The notes: a model not told the origin generated them from the sequence alone. A stretch of DNA of 64,000 bases from Mycolicibacterium agri (GCF_002553505.1 NZ_PDCP01000017.1:1-64000); one strand, 5' to 3'; positions 27,415 to 41,670 are shown, numbered from the stretch's first letter. Program-made: numbers and translations.

Positions 27415-28090
27415 TCGGCCGCACGTCGTCGACCAGCCACCGGTCGCCGTCCTTCGACAGCGTGATGCGCAGCGCCAGCACCGCCACGTCGGGCGGCTTG
27501 CCCGGCACGTTCTGCGTTCCCTGCATGATCACCGCGACACTGGCGTCGCGGGGACCGATCGCCTCGACACCCGCCGAGATGGTCTCCGCGTGAGCCGTGA
27601 CGTTCTTCTTCGTCAATTCCTTTGCGATGGCTGAGAATTCGTCGCGGTAGCGCTGCGCCCGGTCCGGCGCCATCGCCTCCGTCGCCCGGTCGATGGCCGC
27701 AGTCGGGCTGGCCGGGGTGAACGTGGCGCTGGCTTCGGCCACGCTGCTGGCGATGCCGACCACTTCGGCGCTGTCGGCGCGCAGGGCGCGGTCCGGCACC
27801 GTCCACCGGGTGTAACCGACCGCGACGGCGGCGACCAACGCGGCTGTGGCCACGCCGACGACCGCCAGCCGCAGTCCCGGCCCGTCGTCGTCGGTGCCGA
27901 CCGTGACCCCGTCACGCCGGGCCAGCAGGAAGTTGACGATGACGCCCTCGACGATCAGCAGGCACAGGATCGACGCCACCGACACCCACCACAGCGGCCA
28001 GGCCAACGCGACGCCGATGTAGAGAATTGCGGCGATCGCCGCGAGCGGGGCCGCGACGTCGAACGCCAGCACCCGCAGGCGGTTCCTCAT
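27401..28090 (-). CDS. omamB: Mce-associated membrane protein, OmamB/Rv0200-like
   Basis: 229 residues, the same length recalled for M. tuberculosis Rv0200. Three N-terminal helices (about 8-55 and 75-97) precede an extracytoplasmic domain of the Mce-associated type: YTRWTVPDRALRADSAEVVG, repeated Ala-rich helices, and the closing beta strands ALRITLSKDGDRWLVDDVRPI. These SnoaL/NTF2-like domains accompany Mce lipid importers. Its ATG overlaps the stop of omamA (ATGA), so the two are co-translated. No mce genes occur in this window, hence the orphaned name. Confidence 0.85.
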   Translation of the reverse strand: MRNRLRVLAFDVAAPLAAIAAILYIGVALAWPLWWVSVASILCLLIVEGVIVNFLLARRDGVTVGTDDDGPGLRLAVVGVATAALVAAVAVGYTRWTVPDRALRADSAEVVGIASSVAEASATFTPASPTAAIDRATEAMAPDRAQRYRDEFSAIAKELTKKNVTAHAETISAGVEAIGPRDASVAVIMQGTQNVPGKPPDVAVLALRITLSKDGDRWLVDDVRPINSR

Positions 28091-28695
28091 CGCAGCTGCT
28101 CCAGCCGCGAGATGAGCAGCTTGCCGTCGACGTCGGACACGTCAAGGCGCATGGTCCAGCGCAGTGTCTTGGGCTCGCCGCCGACGTTGTCGGTGATCGA
28201 CGTCGCCACCACCATCACGGTGTCGGTGCGCCGCACCAACTCACCGAGCCCGGGCGGCGGGCCCGGCTCGGGTGCGGGGCTGCCGTCGGGCCGGTTCCGC
28301 GGCGGGTGGTAAATCGACTCGATCGCGACCGAGTCGACCTGGCCCCTTGTCCGCGACTGCAGCGTCTCGACGACCTTCTTGTACGGCTCGAGCGCCGCCT
28401 CGAACTCCGTGTTGAGCTCGCCGACCGTGCCATCGTGCAGTTTCTGCAGGCTGGCGTCGATGTCGTCCTTGTTCATGTTGATCAGCACGGTGGTCCAGTC
28501 CGCGGCGGTCTTGAGCACCTCGGTCTGGTAGCGCCGTTCGGCGGCGTCGGCACGGTGGTCCGACCAGATGATCAACCCCAGCACGATCGCGGCCACCGAC
28601 AGCAGCCCGAGCGCGGCCGAGGCCACCCCGAAGGCCGAGAAGACGCGGCCGTCGGCTTCGACGGCGCCGTCGTCGGCGCGCTGGTCGTCGGGCAT
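28087..28695 (-). CDS. omamA: Mce-associated membrane protein, OmamA/Rv0199-like
   Basis: 202 residues from ATG 28695 (MPDDQRADDG); the longer frame to 28764 overlaps the divergent zmp1 start. One membrane helix (about 26-48) is followed by an extracytoplasmic NTF2-like domain: NMNKDDIDASLQKLHDGTVG (conserved in Mce-associated proteins), then VDSVAIESIYHPP and DTVMVVATSITDN. In M. tuberculosis OmamA stabilises Mce1 and Mce4 lipid/cholesterol importers. First gene of the omamA-omamB pair, divergent from zmp1 with a 40-bp gap. Confidence 0.86.
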   Translation of the reverse strand: MPDDQRADDGAVEADGRVFSAFGVASAALGLLSVAAIVLGLIIWSDHRADAAERRYQTEVLKTAADWTTVLINMNKDDIDASLQKLHDGTVGELNTEFEAALEPYKKVVETLQSRTRGQVDSVAIESIYHPPRNRPDGSPAPEPGPPPGLGELVRRTDTVMVVATSITDNVGGEPKTLRWTMRLDVSDVDGKLLISRLEQLR

Positions 28696-28735
28696 GGCCG
28701 TGAGGGTACCGAAGCAGTTCTGGCAGTCTGGTGGG

Positions 28736-30727
28736 GTGACCGTTGAAGCACTTCGTTCCGGCATCGACCTGAGCTACGTCGACGAGAAGACCCGCCCGCA
28801 AGACGACCTGTTCGGCCATGTGAACGGCCGCTGGTTGGCCGAGTACAAGATTCCGCCCGACCGCGCCACCGACGGCGCGTTCCGGTCGCTGCACGACCGC
28901 GCCGAGGAGCAGATCCGCGACCTGATCACCGAAGCCGCCGCGGCCAATGCCGAGAAGGGCACCGACCTGCAGCGCATCGGCGATCTGTATGCCAGTTTCA
29001 TGGATGAGGCCACTGTCGAGCGCAAAGGCGTCGCCCCCCTGCTCGAGGAACTGGCCCTGATCGATGCGGCCGACACCACCGACGAGTTGGCCGCGGTGCT
29101 CGGCGGGCTGCAGCGCACCGGCGTCGGCGGCGGGGCCGGCGCCTACATCGACACCGACTCCAAGAACTCCAGCCGCTATCTGCTGCATCTCTCCCAGTCG
29201 GGGCTGGGGCTGCCCGACGAGTCGTACTACCGCGACGAGCAGCACGCCGACATCCTGACCGCCTATCCCCGCCACATCGCGAAGATGTTCGGGCTCGTCT
29301 ACGGCGAGGAGCCGCAGCCCGGCGAGTGGCAGGCCACCGCGGAACGGATCGTGGCGCTGGAGGCCAAACTGGCGTCGGCGCACTGGGACGTGGTCAAGCG
29401 CCGCGACGCCGACCTGACCTACAACCTGCGCAAGTTCGCCGACCTGCCCGACGAGGCGCCAGGCTTCGACTGGGCCGGCTGGGTCACCGCTTTGGGTACG
29501 ACCCCGGAGGTGGCCGCGGAACTCGTTGTGCGGCAACCGGATTACCTGAGTGCGTTTGCTGCGCTGTGGTCCAGCGAGGATCTCGAGGACTGGAAGCGCT
29601 GGGCACGCTGGCGGCTGATCCACGCCAGGGCGTTCCTGCTGACCGACGCGATCGTCGCCGAGGATTTCGACTTCTACGGCCGCACCCTCAGCGGCACCGA
29701 GGCGATCAGGGAGCGGTGGAAGCGCGGGGTCTCGGTGGTGGAAAACCTGATGGGCGACGCGCTCGGAAAGCTCTACGTCGAGCGGTATTTCCCGCCAGAG
29801 GCCAAGGCGCGGATGGACGGGTTGGTGGCCAACCTGCGCGAGGCCTACCGGGTCAGCATCAACCAGTTGGAGTGGATGACGCCGCAGACACGGCAGCGCG
29901 CGCTGGCCAAGCTGGACAAGTTCACCGCCAAGATCGGCTATCCCGCGAAGTGGCGGGACTATTCGAAGCTGGTCATCGAGCGCGACGATCTGTACGGCAA
30001 CTACCGCCGCGGCGCCGCGGTGTCGTCCGAGCGTGAGCTGGCCAAGCTCGGCGGGCCGGTCGACCGCGACGAGTGGTTCATGACGCCGCAGACGGTCAAC
30101 GCCTACTACAACCCCGGCATGAACGAAATCGTCTTCCCGGCAGCGATTCTGCAGCCGCCGTTCTTCGACGCCGAAGCCGACGACGCCGCCAACTACGGCG
30201 GCATCGGCGCGGTGATCGGCCACGAGATCGGCCACGGGTTCGACGACCAGGGTGCCAAGTACGACGGCGACGGCAACCTGGTCGACTGGTGGACCGACGA
30301 GGACCGTGCCGAATTCGGCGCCCGCACCAAGGCGCTCATCGAGCAGTACGACGCGTACGTGCCACGCGCCCTGAGCAATGGCCACCACGTAAACGGCGCC
30401 TTCACCGTCGGCGAGAACATCGGCGACCTCGGCGGGCTGTCCATTGCGCTGCTGGCCTATCAGCTGTCGCTGAAGGGCAAGCCCGCGCCGGTGATCGACG
30501 GGCTGACGGGCGTGCAGCGCGTGTTCTTCGGCTGGGCGCAGGTGTGGCGCACGAAATCGCGTGAGGCCGAGGCGATCCGCAGGCTCGCGATCGACCCGCA
30601 CTCGCCGCCCGAGTTCCGCTGCAACGGTGTGATCCGCAACATCGACGCGTTCTACGAGGCGTTCGACGTGCGCGAGGACGACGCGCTGTATTTGGAGCCG
30701 CAGCGGCGGGTCAGGATCTGGAACTGA
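28736..30727 (+). CDS. zmp1: M13 (neprilysin)-family zinc metalloprotease Zmp1
   Basis: 663 residues from GTG 28736, identical to the length recalled for Rv0198c (Zmp1). M13 endopeptidases have an N-terminal helical substrate-restricting domain and a C-terminal catalytic domain. Visible: PQDDLFGHVNGRWLAEYKIP at the N-terminus, VNAYYNPGMNEIVFPAAILQPPFF before the zinc site, the HExxH in VIGHEIGHGFDDQGAKYD (His about 495), the third ligand Glu about 559 in ENIGDLGGLSIAL, and an EFRCNGVIRN stretch near the end. No export signal is obvious. Zmp1 affects inflammasome activation by pathogens; its role in a saprophyte is unclear. Confidence 0.95.
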   Translation: MTVEALRSGIDLSYVDEKTRPQDDLFGHVNGRWLAEYKIPPDRATDGAFRSLHDRAEEQIRDLITEAAAANAEKGTDLQRIGDLYASFMDEATVERKGVAPLLEELALIDAADTTDELAAVLGGLQRTGVGGGAGAYIDTDSKNSSRYLLHLSQSGLGLPDESYYRDEQHADILTAYPRHIAKMFGLVYGEEPQPGEWQATAERIVALEAKLASAHWDVVKRRDADLTYNLRKFADLPDEAPGFDWAGWVTALGTTPEVAAELVVRQPDYLSAFAALWSSEDLEDWKRWARWRLIHARAFLLTDAIVAEDFDFYGRTLSGTEAIRERWKRGVSVVENLMGDALGKLYVERYFPPEAKARMDGLVANLREAYRVSINQLEWMTPQTRQRALAKLDKFTAKIGYPAKWRDYSKLVIERDDLYGNYRRGAAVSSERELAKLGGPVDRDEWFMTPQTVNAYYNPGMNEIVFPAAILQPPFFDAEADDAANYGGIGAVIGHEIGHGFDDQGAKYDGDGNLVDWWTDEDRAEFGARTKALIEQYDAYVPRALSNGHHVNGAFTVGENIGDLGGLSIALLAYQLSLKGKPAPVIDGLTGVQRVFFGWAQVWRTKSREAEAIRRLAIDPHSPPEFRCNGVIRNIDAFYEAFDVREDDALYLEPQRRVRIWN

Positions 30728-31202
30728 CGTCGAGCTTGCCCTCCCCCGCCTGGTAGAACGGGCGCGTCGTCAAGACGTAGATGCCGAACACCGCCAGCGG
30801 CGCCACCAGTGGCAGCCACGGCACCTCGAACGGGAACGACGCGGCGAGCACACCGACGAAGGTGAACCCAAGCGCGGCAAGCAAGGCCGACGACGACGCA
30901 CCGAGCGAGCGGACCGAACCGGTCTCGGTGTAGCGCAGCACCAGATAGCACGCCGCCGACAGACCCGCCAGCCCGGCCAGCATCGGCGGTGCATCACCGA
31001 CGGCCACGGCGGTGGCGGCCGCCAGCACCGCCACCGTCGCCGCCAGGCGGAACGCGATGCCCACCACGACCGCGAACGCACCGAGCATCGCCGCGGCCAA
31101 TGCCAGTCCCTGCGTTTGCAATCCAGCCGCGGCCGCCATCATCAACCCGAACGCGGTCGAGGCCAGGTGGAAGGTCGCCAACGTCCGCGACATCACCGAC
31201 AT
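30711..31202 (-). CDS. Small polytopic membrane protein ending the moxR operon
   Basis: 163 residues from ATG 31202, sharing one base with the DUF58 stop (TGATG). Five or six hydrophobic helices rich in Ala and Leu, ending with a short charged tail. I do not recognise a named family. It is the last gene of the minus-strand moxR operon and its 3' end overlaps the convergent zmp1 gene by 17 bp. The long frame reaching 32201 is antisense shadow and is rejected. Confidence 0.78.
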   Translation of the reverse strand: MSVMSRTLATFHLASTAFGLMMAAAAGLQTQGLALAAAMLGAFAVVVGIAFRLAATVAVLAAATAVAVGDAPPMLAGLAGLSAACYLVLRYTETGSVRSLGASSSALLAALGFTFVGVLAASFPFEVPWLPLVAPLAVFGIYVLTTRPFYQAGEGKLDVSSRS

Positions 31203-32451
31203 CACCGCCGTGTCCTCAGCGGCCGCCGACGCTCGGGGATCAACCGCATCGCCTCGTCGAGGGTGTGCTCCGACGGCCAGGACACGATGTCGACCCCGAT
31301 CGTGCCCATGTCGCGGTACATGAACGCCCTTTGCATGGACCACATGCGGGTGAACAACGGATCCTTGTCCGCGGCGAACGGCGCGCCCTCCAGAACGTCC
31401 ACGGCGACGACGGTGTGGCCGCGCTTGCGCAGATCGATCAGCGACAGCGCGAATTCGGTGTCGAGCATCGTCGAGAACGCCACGACGATGGCGCCGGGCG
31501 GCAGCGCAGCCCGTGGTGCCAATGTGCCTGTGCTGGTTTCGAATCCGGAGCCGGCGCCGAGAACGGTGTCGAGTACGCGGTAGAACTGCCGTCGCCCGAT
31601 GTCGGCGCCGAGCCAGCGGGGCCGGCCGTCGCCGAGCGTGACGACCCCGGCGCGGTCTCCGCTGCGCAGCGCGCTCTGCACCACTTGCACGGCGCCGCGC
31701 AGCGCACGCTCGGTCGCCACCGTCGCCGGGCCAGGTGGCTGCGGGTAGGTGTCGACAAGCACGACCACGTCGGCGGCGCGGTCGGTCAGCCGCTGAGTGA
31801 TGTGCAGGCTGCCGCGGCGTGCGCTCACCGACCAGTTGATCGTGCGGAGTTGATCGCCGGGGATGTAGGGCCGGATGTCGGCGTACTCGACTCCCGGGCC
31901 GATGTGGCGGGTCAGGTGCGTGCCAAGCCGGTCGAGCAGCTCGGTCTTCGGGATCGGTGTGGATTGCGGTGGCGCCAAAGGAAATACGAAGATGTCGGCG
32001 GCGTCGACGGTCGCCGTTCCCGCCAGCAGGCCGCCGGGTGCGACGACCGCAACATGCACGCGGATCGGGTAGCGACCCCACCGTTCGGCGCCTCCGGTGA
32101 CGGTGTAGCGGCCGTCGGCGCGCGCGGCGTCGAGTTGCATGCCGGGCACACCGGTGACGGTCAGTGTGACGGAGACGTCGGTGGGCTCGGCGCTCGCCCA
32201 CACGCTCACCTGGGTCTGCTCACCCTCGAAGCAGCGCTGCAGCCCCGGTTCGGCGTGTACGAACACCTTGGGTACCGTCCGCTGCCAGCTGATCGAGCAC
32301 AGCACGCCGAGCAGCGGCGCGACGAATGCGATCAGCTGCCAGCGTGAGCCGACCAGCGCGACGACAAGCACCACACCCGCGCACGTCGCCACTGCCCGCG
32401 CCAACGGCGATGCGCGCCAACGCAATTGCGGCTCGGTTCGGCGGGTGTCGA

Positions 32452-32455
<4 letters not shown>
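31202..32455 (-). CDS. DUF58 domain protein of a MoxR operon
   Basis: 417 residues from ATG 32455, overlapping the moxR stop (ATGA). Two N-terminal helices (about 20-60), then the DUF58 hallmark about residues 195-225: EYADIRPYIPGDQLRTINWSVSAR (GDQLRxINW). A von Willebrand A-like region follows (ADVVVLVDTYPQ, about 245) with partly preserved metal-site residues. DUF58 proteins accompany MoxR AAA+ ATPases and probably act as their membrane-bound partners in folding or metal loading of client proteins. Role inferred from the conserved operon. Confidence 0.9.
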
Positions 32456-33416
<961 letters not shown>

Positions 33417-33420
<4 letters not shown>

Positions 33421-33908
33421 ACCTGCTCCAACCGTCGAAGGATTTCGGCGAGCGCCACCCGGCCCGGACCGGGCACGTCTTTGTCTGTGCGCGCGACGTT
33501 TTCGGGATCCACCCACGCCCACAGTTCGTCGCCAAACAGCATGCGCCCGGTGGCGCGGTACCCGTCAGGGTTCTTGTTCTGCTTCTGCCCGGTCGCGATG
33601 CCGAACTGCCGCGCGAGCATCGGGCGCAGGTGTCGATCCCAGTCGGCGCGGGTGGACTCCGACCACGAGATCAGCGTCTCGGTGCGAGACAGCCAGCGCC
33701 GCAACGACTCCTCGGCGCTGTTGGTGCTGTGTTCGGGCGGCTCGGGTATGTTCACCGAGCTCAGATACCAGCGCAGTGCGAGCAGCGACGCGGCCACGGC
33801 GATGCCGGCCATCACCAACACGCGTCTGCGGTCGGGCATCATCATCGCCAGCAGCTGCACCCCGATCACCAGGCACAGCCCCGCCGCGACAAGCTTTCTC
33901 ATGGTCAT
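33417..33908 (-). CDS. Small membrane protein of the moxR operon
   Basis: 163 residues from ATG 33908 (alternative ATG 33902). Two N-terminal hydrophobic helices (about 6-22 and 30-50) are followed by a soluble domain with a Trp-rich pattern: ESLRRWLSRTETLISWSESTR, RHLRPMLARQFGIATGQ and GDELWAWVDPENVART. I do not know a named family, though genes of this size and place recur in actinobacterial moxR clusters. Overlaps its neighbours on both sides by 4 bases. The 81-codon upstream extension is shadow. Confidence 0.8.
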
Positions 33909-34822
33909 GCCATGCTCCGGAGTTCGGCGAGCACGAGCCGCAGAATCTGCACCGCGCTTTCGCGATGTGCCTCGGTCATCACGTGCGCGCTGAACCGCGC
34001 CTCTTCGAACAACTCGACGAGCTGTGTCGCGCTGTCGGCGCGCAGCGCGTGATGTTCGACCGCGCGGGCAAGCACCTCCGACGGCGTATCCGATTCGCGC
34101 GGAACGACATCGGGTGAATTCGCCAGCTCGCGCTCCATCGCCGCGTAGCACGCGATGATGGCCTCGCGCGGTTCACGGCTCAGGTCTCCGGCCTCCGCGA
34201 GGCCGACCTCGGCGGCCCGCGCGAGCGGATCGGGGCCGCCCTGCGGGGTCGGGGGTCGGTAGTCGTCGAGCGGCGCCGTGGGCACCGGCCTGCGTCGCCT
34301 GCTCCCGGCGATCGCGGCGGTGACGAAGGCCAGCATCGTCAGCAGCACCGTCGCACCGGCGAGGATCGAGAACATGTTCGACGACGGCTGCGGTTGGCCG
34401 GGCTCGCGGCCCGACGGCTGCGGCGCGCCCGGGGTGGGCGTGGCGGAATCCGGCGGCGGCGACTCGAGCCCTGTCGGTGTGTTCAACCGCGCCAGAAGGG
34501 CCACCAGCAGCAGCCACGCCAGCACCACCGCGACCGCGATGAGCACCATCCGCCATGTCAGCGGGCGCGACTGCCCGGGTATCGAGCGGCGGGGTTCACC
34601 CGAACCGGACGGTACGGGTCCGCTGCGCGCCTGGGTGACGATCGCGATCGCGATGATCGCCAGCGACACGATCAGCATCGCGGCGACGACGAACAGGCTG
34701 CCGCAGCCGCTGGTCGGCCTGTCTTGCGGGGGCGGCTGCGCGCCAGGAATGTAGCCGTGCAGCGCGGCGGCGGCCACGATCAAGAGCACGATCACGGCGA
34801 CGACGCGCGGCCGATGGGCCAT
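33905..34822 (-). CDS. DUF4129-containing membrane protein, first gene of the moxR operon
   Basis: 305 residues, four hydrophobic helices (about 7-24, 45-63, 92-110, 150-170). The C-terminal DUF4129 domain is about 215-300: REAIIACYAAMERELANS, then RESDTPSEVLARAVEHHAL and ARFSAHVMTEAHRESAVQILRLVLAEL. A Pro/Ser-rich extracytoplasmic linker sits between helices 3 and 4. DUF4129 proteins are typical partners of MoxR/DUF58. The ATG at 34822 is 35 bp after the L,D-transpeptidase stop, so both may share a transcript. Confidence 0.9.
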   Translation of the reverse strand: MAHRPRVVAVIVLLIVAAAALHGYIPGAQPPPQDRPTSGCGSLFVVAAMLIVSLAIIAIAIVTQARSGPVPSGSGEPRRSIPGQSRPLTWRMVLIAVAVVLAWLLLVALLARLNTPTGLESPPPDSATPTPGAPQPSGREPGQPQPSSNMFSILAGATVLLTMLAFVTAAIAGSRRRRPVPTAPLDDYRPPTPQGGPDPLARAAEVGLAEAGDLSREPREAIIACYAAMERELANSPDVVPRESDTPSEVLARAVEHHALRADSATQLVELFEEARFSAHVMTEAHRESAVQILRLVLAELRSMA

Positions 34823-34857
34823 AGCCCATCCTGGTCGCGGTCAGGTCACGGCCGCAA

Positions 34858-35985
34858 CTAAATCTGCCAGTCCTGGGCGCCGTCGTTCTGGGTGTAGGTG
34901 CCCTTCGAGTTCTTGACGACGACGGGATCGCCGCTGCCGAAGTTGTCGTAGAACCACTTCGCATTGGCCGGGCTGAGGTTGATGCAGCCGTGGCTGACGT
35001 TGCGCTTGCCCTGGTCACCCACCGACCACGGGGCGCTGTGCACGAAGATGCCGCTGTTGTCGATGCGGACGGCGTTCTGCACCTTCAGCTTGTAGCCCTC
35101 GGGCGAGTCGTTCGGCACGCCGTAGGTGGCGGAATCCATCACGATGTCGGCGAACTTCTCCAGCACGTAGTAGGTGCCGTTCTTGGTTTCGTGCTTGCCG
35201 TCGGGCTTGCCCATCGACACCGGGAACGTCTTTTCGACCTCGCCGTTGCGGGTGATGGTCATCTGGTGGGTCTTGTCGTCGATGGTGGCGATCAGCTCCT
35301 CACCGACGCGGAAGCTGGACTTGGTGCCGCCCGCGTCGATGTTGACGACGGTGTCCTTGGGCCAGAACTCCAGCGGCCGCCACCGCACCTGGGTGTCGCT
35401 CATCCAATAGAACTTGCCGGCCACCGGCGGCTCCGACGAGATGTGGATGGCCTGCTCGGCCAGAGGGCGATTGGCGATGGGCCGTTGGAAGTTGATGACG
35501 ATCGGCTTGGCGACGCCGACTACAGCGCCGTTGACCGGGTTGAACGACGGCGGCAGGAACACCGGTTCGCCGGTGTAGGGCGTCGGGTTCTGACCCGCCG
35601 GGGTGCCTTCCGGAATGGTCGTCGGCTGCGCGGCGCCCAGGGGGTCGGTCGCAGGCGGCGCGAACGGATCGGCAGGCGGCGGCGGAGCGAGCGGGTTAAC
35701 CGGTGGAGCGGCCGGGTCGGCAGGCGGCGGCACCGCCAGCGGATCGACCGGCGGAGGCGGAACCGCTGGGCCTGGCGGCGGGGCGACGGCCGCGGCGGGG
35801 TCGACGGGCGCTTCCGGAGCGGGCGCCTCTGCCGCGGGCACCGGGCCGGGTAGCGGACCGATCGGTGCCGGGCCCGGGTCTCCCTCCGGATCCGCCGACG
35901 CCAGTGGGCCGTTGAACGCCAAGCCACCGATGATCGTCACCGCAATGGTCGCGGTGACCAGCCTCCGCATCTTGCGCTGCGGCAT
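34858..35985 (-). CDS. L,D-transpeptidase (YkuD), LdtMt4/LdtE type
   Basis: 375 residues. GGAGGTG precedes the ATG at 35985. Signal peptide about 1-31 (cleavage near ASA-DP). A 100-residue Pro/Ala-rich spacer contains repeated PPPADP-type units. An Ig-like region follows (about 145-235), then the YkuD catalytic domain (about 240-365) with the active-site motif [17 protein letters not shown] and [15 protein letters not shown] upstream of it. It makes 3-3 (mDAP-mDAP) crosslinks in peptidoglycan or attaches proteins to it, outside the membrane. Its position between the Rv0191-like and Rv0198c-like genes matches Rv0192 of M. tuberculosis. Confidence 0.92.
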   Translation of the reverse strand: MPQRKMRRLVTATIAVTIIGGLAFNGPLASADPEGDPGPAPIGPLPGPVPAAEAPAPEAPVDPAAAVAPPPGPAVPPPPVDPLAVPPPADPAAPPVNPLAPPPPADPFAPPATDPLGAAQPTTIPEGTPAGQNPTPYTGEPVFLPPSFNPVNGAVVGVAKPIVINFQRPIANRPLAEQAIHISSEPPVAGKFYWMSDTQVRWRPLEFWPKDTVVNIDAGGTKSSFRVGEELIATIDDKTHQMTITRNGEVEKTFPVSMGKPDGKHETKNGTYYVLEKFADIVMDSATYGVPNDSPEGYKLKVQNAVRIDNSGIFVHSAPWSVGDQGKRNVSHGCINLSPANAKWFYDNFGSGDPVVVKNSKGTYTQNDGAQDWQI

Positions 35986-36107
35986 GCGACACCTCCAGTC
36001 AAAGCTTCGTCCAGTCTCGCACAGCGCAGTGGCCGGCTAACGGCTTTGAAACCGCTTAGAGCCCGGACGCCCGTCAGGCCTGAGGCCCTGAGCTGCAGTG
36101 TTCATCG

Positions 36108-37361
36108 TCAGCGGAGGTGCGATGTTACTTCCTGCTGGTTACCTGGAGGAAGTGCGAACAGGCCGCGACCCGCCATTACGCCGCACAGGGCAACGACCAT
36201 CAACGCCGTGGACGCGCCGACCATTCCGGCCAGGCCGGCATGTTCATACAGCAGCCCCCCGATCAGCGAACCGGCCATGATGCCGACCTGAAACGCCGTC
36301 ACGTAGAGACCGGACGCACCGTCGGGGTCGTCGGCGGCGGTGCGCATCGCTGCCGACTGAAGCATCGGCGGCAGCGCTGTCGACGCCGCTCCCCACAGCA
36401 CGACCGCCGCCGCGCCGAGCGCGATCGTCACGGCGTCGGGTTGCTCGCCCCAGGCCAGTGCTGTCAGCACCGCGAACACGACGGCCAACACGGTCAGGCA
36501 GCCGATGACCGAGGCGTTGGGCCTGCGGTCCAGCGGGCGCGCCATCGCCGCCATGCCGAGCAGGCCTGCGATTCCGAAGCCGGCCAGCAGCCACGCCAGG
36601 TCCGGGCCACGCACGCCGACCACGTCGCGGATGATCACGACGATGAAGGTGTAGGAGACGAAGTGGCCGGTGACGCCGACGAGCGTCAGCGCGCTGATCG
36701 TCACCAGTCTGCTGTTGCGGTGGTGCCGTCGACGACGGCCTGCGGTGTCGGTGTCGGCCGGCGGCAAATCCATCGGCGGCAGTGTCAGCCGGGCCGCCAC
36801 GGTGACGACCACCGCCGCGACCGTGACGGCGACGACGGCCTGCCGCCAGCCCCACAGCTGACTCATCGCCGCGGTCAACGGGTTTCCGACCACGAGGGCC
36901 AGCGCCGTGCCGAGATAGACCGCGGTGGTGGCGCGGCCGGTGTGCGACGCGGGCACCAGCCGCGCGCCGATGGGGGCGATCACCGACCACATCAGCCCGT
37001 GCGTCACCGCACACAGCACGCGGCCACCTGCCAGCACCGCGAAGTTCGGCGCCATCGCCGAAATCAGCTGTGACACAACCAAACAGGCCAATGTGAGCAG
37101 CAATGCGCGGCGGCGCGGCCAGTGCGCGGTGAGCCGCACCAACGGCACCGTCGTCGCCGCCGCGACCAGCGCATAGGCGGCCAGCAGGGTGCCGACCATG
37201 GCCTCGCTGACCCGCAGGTCGGCCGCGATGTCGGGCAGCGCGCCCACCGGGACCATCTCCGCGGTGACGTAGACGAACGCGGCCGCCGCCAACACCGCCA
37301 GCTGTAGGGCGATGCGCGGCGTCCATGCCCGGCCGGGCACTATGGCGATGTCGGCGGTCAT
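36108..37361 (-). CDS. MFS drug/sugar-efflux-type transporter (Rv0191-like)
   Basis: 417 residues, 12 helices. The MFS signature after helix 2 is LVRLTAHWPRRRALL, and helix 1 reads LAVLAAAAFVYVTAEMVPVGALPDIAADL, typical of the DHA1 AraJ/chloramphenicol-efflux group. The gene order (next to ricR/ilvD-side genes in the M. tuberculosis arrangement) fits Rv0191, reported as a chloramphenicol exporter. Divergent from the PPOX-type gene at 37416. The 122-bp gap to the L,D-transpeptidase start (35986-36107) contains only short GC-rich inverted repeats. Confidence 0.9.
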   Translation of the reverse strand: MTADIAIVPGRAWTPRIALQLAVLAAAAFVYVTAEMVPVGALPDIAADLRVSEAMVGTLLAAYALVAAATTVPLVRLTAHWPRRRALLLTLACLVVSQLISAMAPNFAVLAGGRVLCAVTHGLMWSVIAPIGARLVPASHTGRATTAVYLGTALALVVGNPLTAAMSQLWGWRQAVVAVTVAAVVVTVAARLTLPPMDLPPADTDTAGRRRRHHRNSRLVTISALTLVGVTGHFVSYTFIVVIIRDVVGVRGPDLAWLLAGFGIAGLLGMAAMARPLDRRPNASVIGCLTVLAVVFAVLTALAWGEQPDAVTIALGAAAVVLWGAASTALPPMLQSAAMRTAADDPDGASGLYVTAFQVGIMAGSLIGGLLYEHAGLAGMVGASTALMVVALCGVMAGRGLFALPPGNQQEVTSHLR

Positions 37362-37415
37362 AACCTGGGTACATCACGGTATCGGTGATGACCCGCACAC
37401 AAGGAAAGGCTCGCG

Positions 37416-37805
37416 ATGGTTGCAGTCCCCGAAGGATACGAATCGCTGCTGGAGCGCCCGAACTTCGGTCATCTCGCCACGGTGAGACCCGACGGCACCC
37501 CTCAGGTGAACCCGATGTGGTTCGACTGGGACGGTGAACGGCTGCGGTTCACGCACACCACCAAGCGGCAGAAGTACCGCAATTTCGAGGCCAACCCGAA
37601 CGTGGCGATGTCGATCATCGACCCGGACAACCCCTACCGCTACCTCGAGGTCCGCGGCGTGGTCGAGGAGATCGTGCCCGACCCGACCGGTGAGTTCTAC
37701 CTGAAGCTCAACGACCGCTACAGCGGCCCGCTGACCGAACCGCCACCCGACAAGGCCGACCGCGTGATCATCGTCGTGCGCCCGACCGGGTTCACGAAAC
37801 AGTGA
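37416..37805 (+). CDS. PPOX-class (F420/FMN split-barrel) oxidoreductase
   Basis: 129 residues: [29 protein letters not shown] is the split-barrel start, [20 protein letters not shown] the cofactor phosphate-binding region and [14 protein letters not shown] the third strand set. Mycobacterial members (Rv1155-like) bind F420 and reduce unknown substrates; FMN cannot be ruled out. An AAGGAAAGG precedes the ATG at 37416. The stop overlaps the next GTG by four bases. Confidence 0.92.
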   Translation: MVAVPEGYESLLERPNFGHLATVRPDGTPQVNPMWFDWDGERLRFTHTTKRQKYRNFEANPNVAMSIIDPDNPYRYLEVRGVVEEIVPDPTGEFYLKLNDRYSGPLTEPPPDKADRVIIVVRPTGFTKQ

Positions 37806-38098
37806 TCGTCGCATTCAGTGTGAGCCCGTCCGGCGGCGACGAATCCGGCAGCGTCGGCGCCGCGGTGGCCGAGGCCGTGCGGGTGGTCCGCGAGTCCGGG
37901 CTGCCGAACGAGACCAACGCCATGTTCACCAACATCGAGGGCGAGTGGGACGAGGTGATGGCCGTCGTCAAACGGGCCGTCGACGCCGTGGCGGCCGTCT
38001 CGCCGCGGGTCAGCCTGGTGCTCAAGGCCGACATCCGGCCCGGCTACACCGGGCAGCTCAAGGCCAAGGTCGAGCGGATCGAACGGGAACTCGGGTAG
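37802..38098 (+). CDS. MTH1187/YkoF-type thiamine-binding-like protein
   Basis: 98 residues from GTG 37802 (GTGA overlap with the PPOX-type gene). Pattern [62 protein letters not shown] matches the DUF77/MTH1187 ferredoxin-like fold, shown for relatives to bind thiamine or its pyrimidine. Cytoplasmic. Substrate unproven. Convergent with the CstR-like gene, 34 bp away. Confidence 0.9.
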   Translation: MIVAFSVSPSGGDESGSVGAAVAEAVRVVRESGLPNETNAMFTNIEGEWDEVMAVVKRAVDAVAAVSPRVSLVLKADIRPGYTGQLKAKVERIERELG

Positions 38099-38132
38099 GC
38101 GCGGCTAGGGCCGCGGCGGCTGAGACCAAAAG

Positions 38133-41349
<3,217 letters not shown>

Positions 41350-41353
<4 letters not shown>

Positions 41354-41640
41354 GACCGGACCAGGCGCGCGATCGCCGCAGACGCCTCGGCCAGCTTGGC
41401 GTCGGCGTCCTCGCCGCCCTGGGCGACGGCCTGGCTCACGCAGTGGCCGAGATGCTCGTCGAGCAGATTGAGCGCCACCGACTGCAATGCGCTGTTCACG
41501 GCGCTGATCTGGGTGAGGACGTCGATGCAGTATTTGTCCTCGTCGATCATCTTGGCGATGCCACGAACCTGCCCCTCGATGCGGCGCAGCCGTTTCGCAT
41601 AGTTGTCCTTGTTGGACGTGTAGCCGTGTGAGGCGGTCAT
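41350..41640 (-). CDS. ricR: Copper-sensing CsoR-family repressor RicR
   Basis: 96 residues. CsoR fold with [35 protein letters not shown] and [14 protein letters not shown]. Cys38, His63 and Cys67 have the exact 25/29 spacing of the Cu(I) site in CsoR/RicR. Position next to ilvD matches Rv0190 (RicR), which in M. tuberculosis represses its own gene and copper-resistance genes such as mymT and lpqS. A TACCCC-GAG-GGGGTA operator lies 16 bp upstream of the ATG, supporting autoregulation. Divergent from ilvD. Confidence 0.93.
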
Positions 41641-41655
41641 AACGCCAGTCTACGG

Positions 41656-41670
41656 TACCCCGAGGGGGTA
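41656..41670. promoter_or_regulatory. RicR operator
   Basis: TACCCC-GAG-GGGGTA, a 6-bp inverted repeat with 3-base centre between ricR and ilvD. Same TACCCC/GGGGTA half-sites as the CstR-type operators 3.1 kb away, differing mainly in centre length. Likely autoregulatory for ricR and possibly affecting ilvD. Confidence 0.78.
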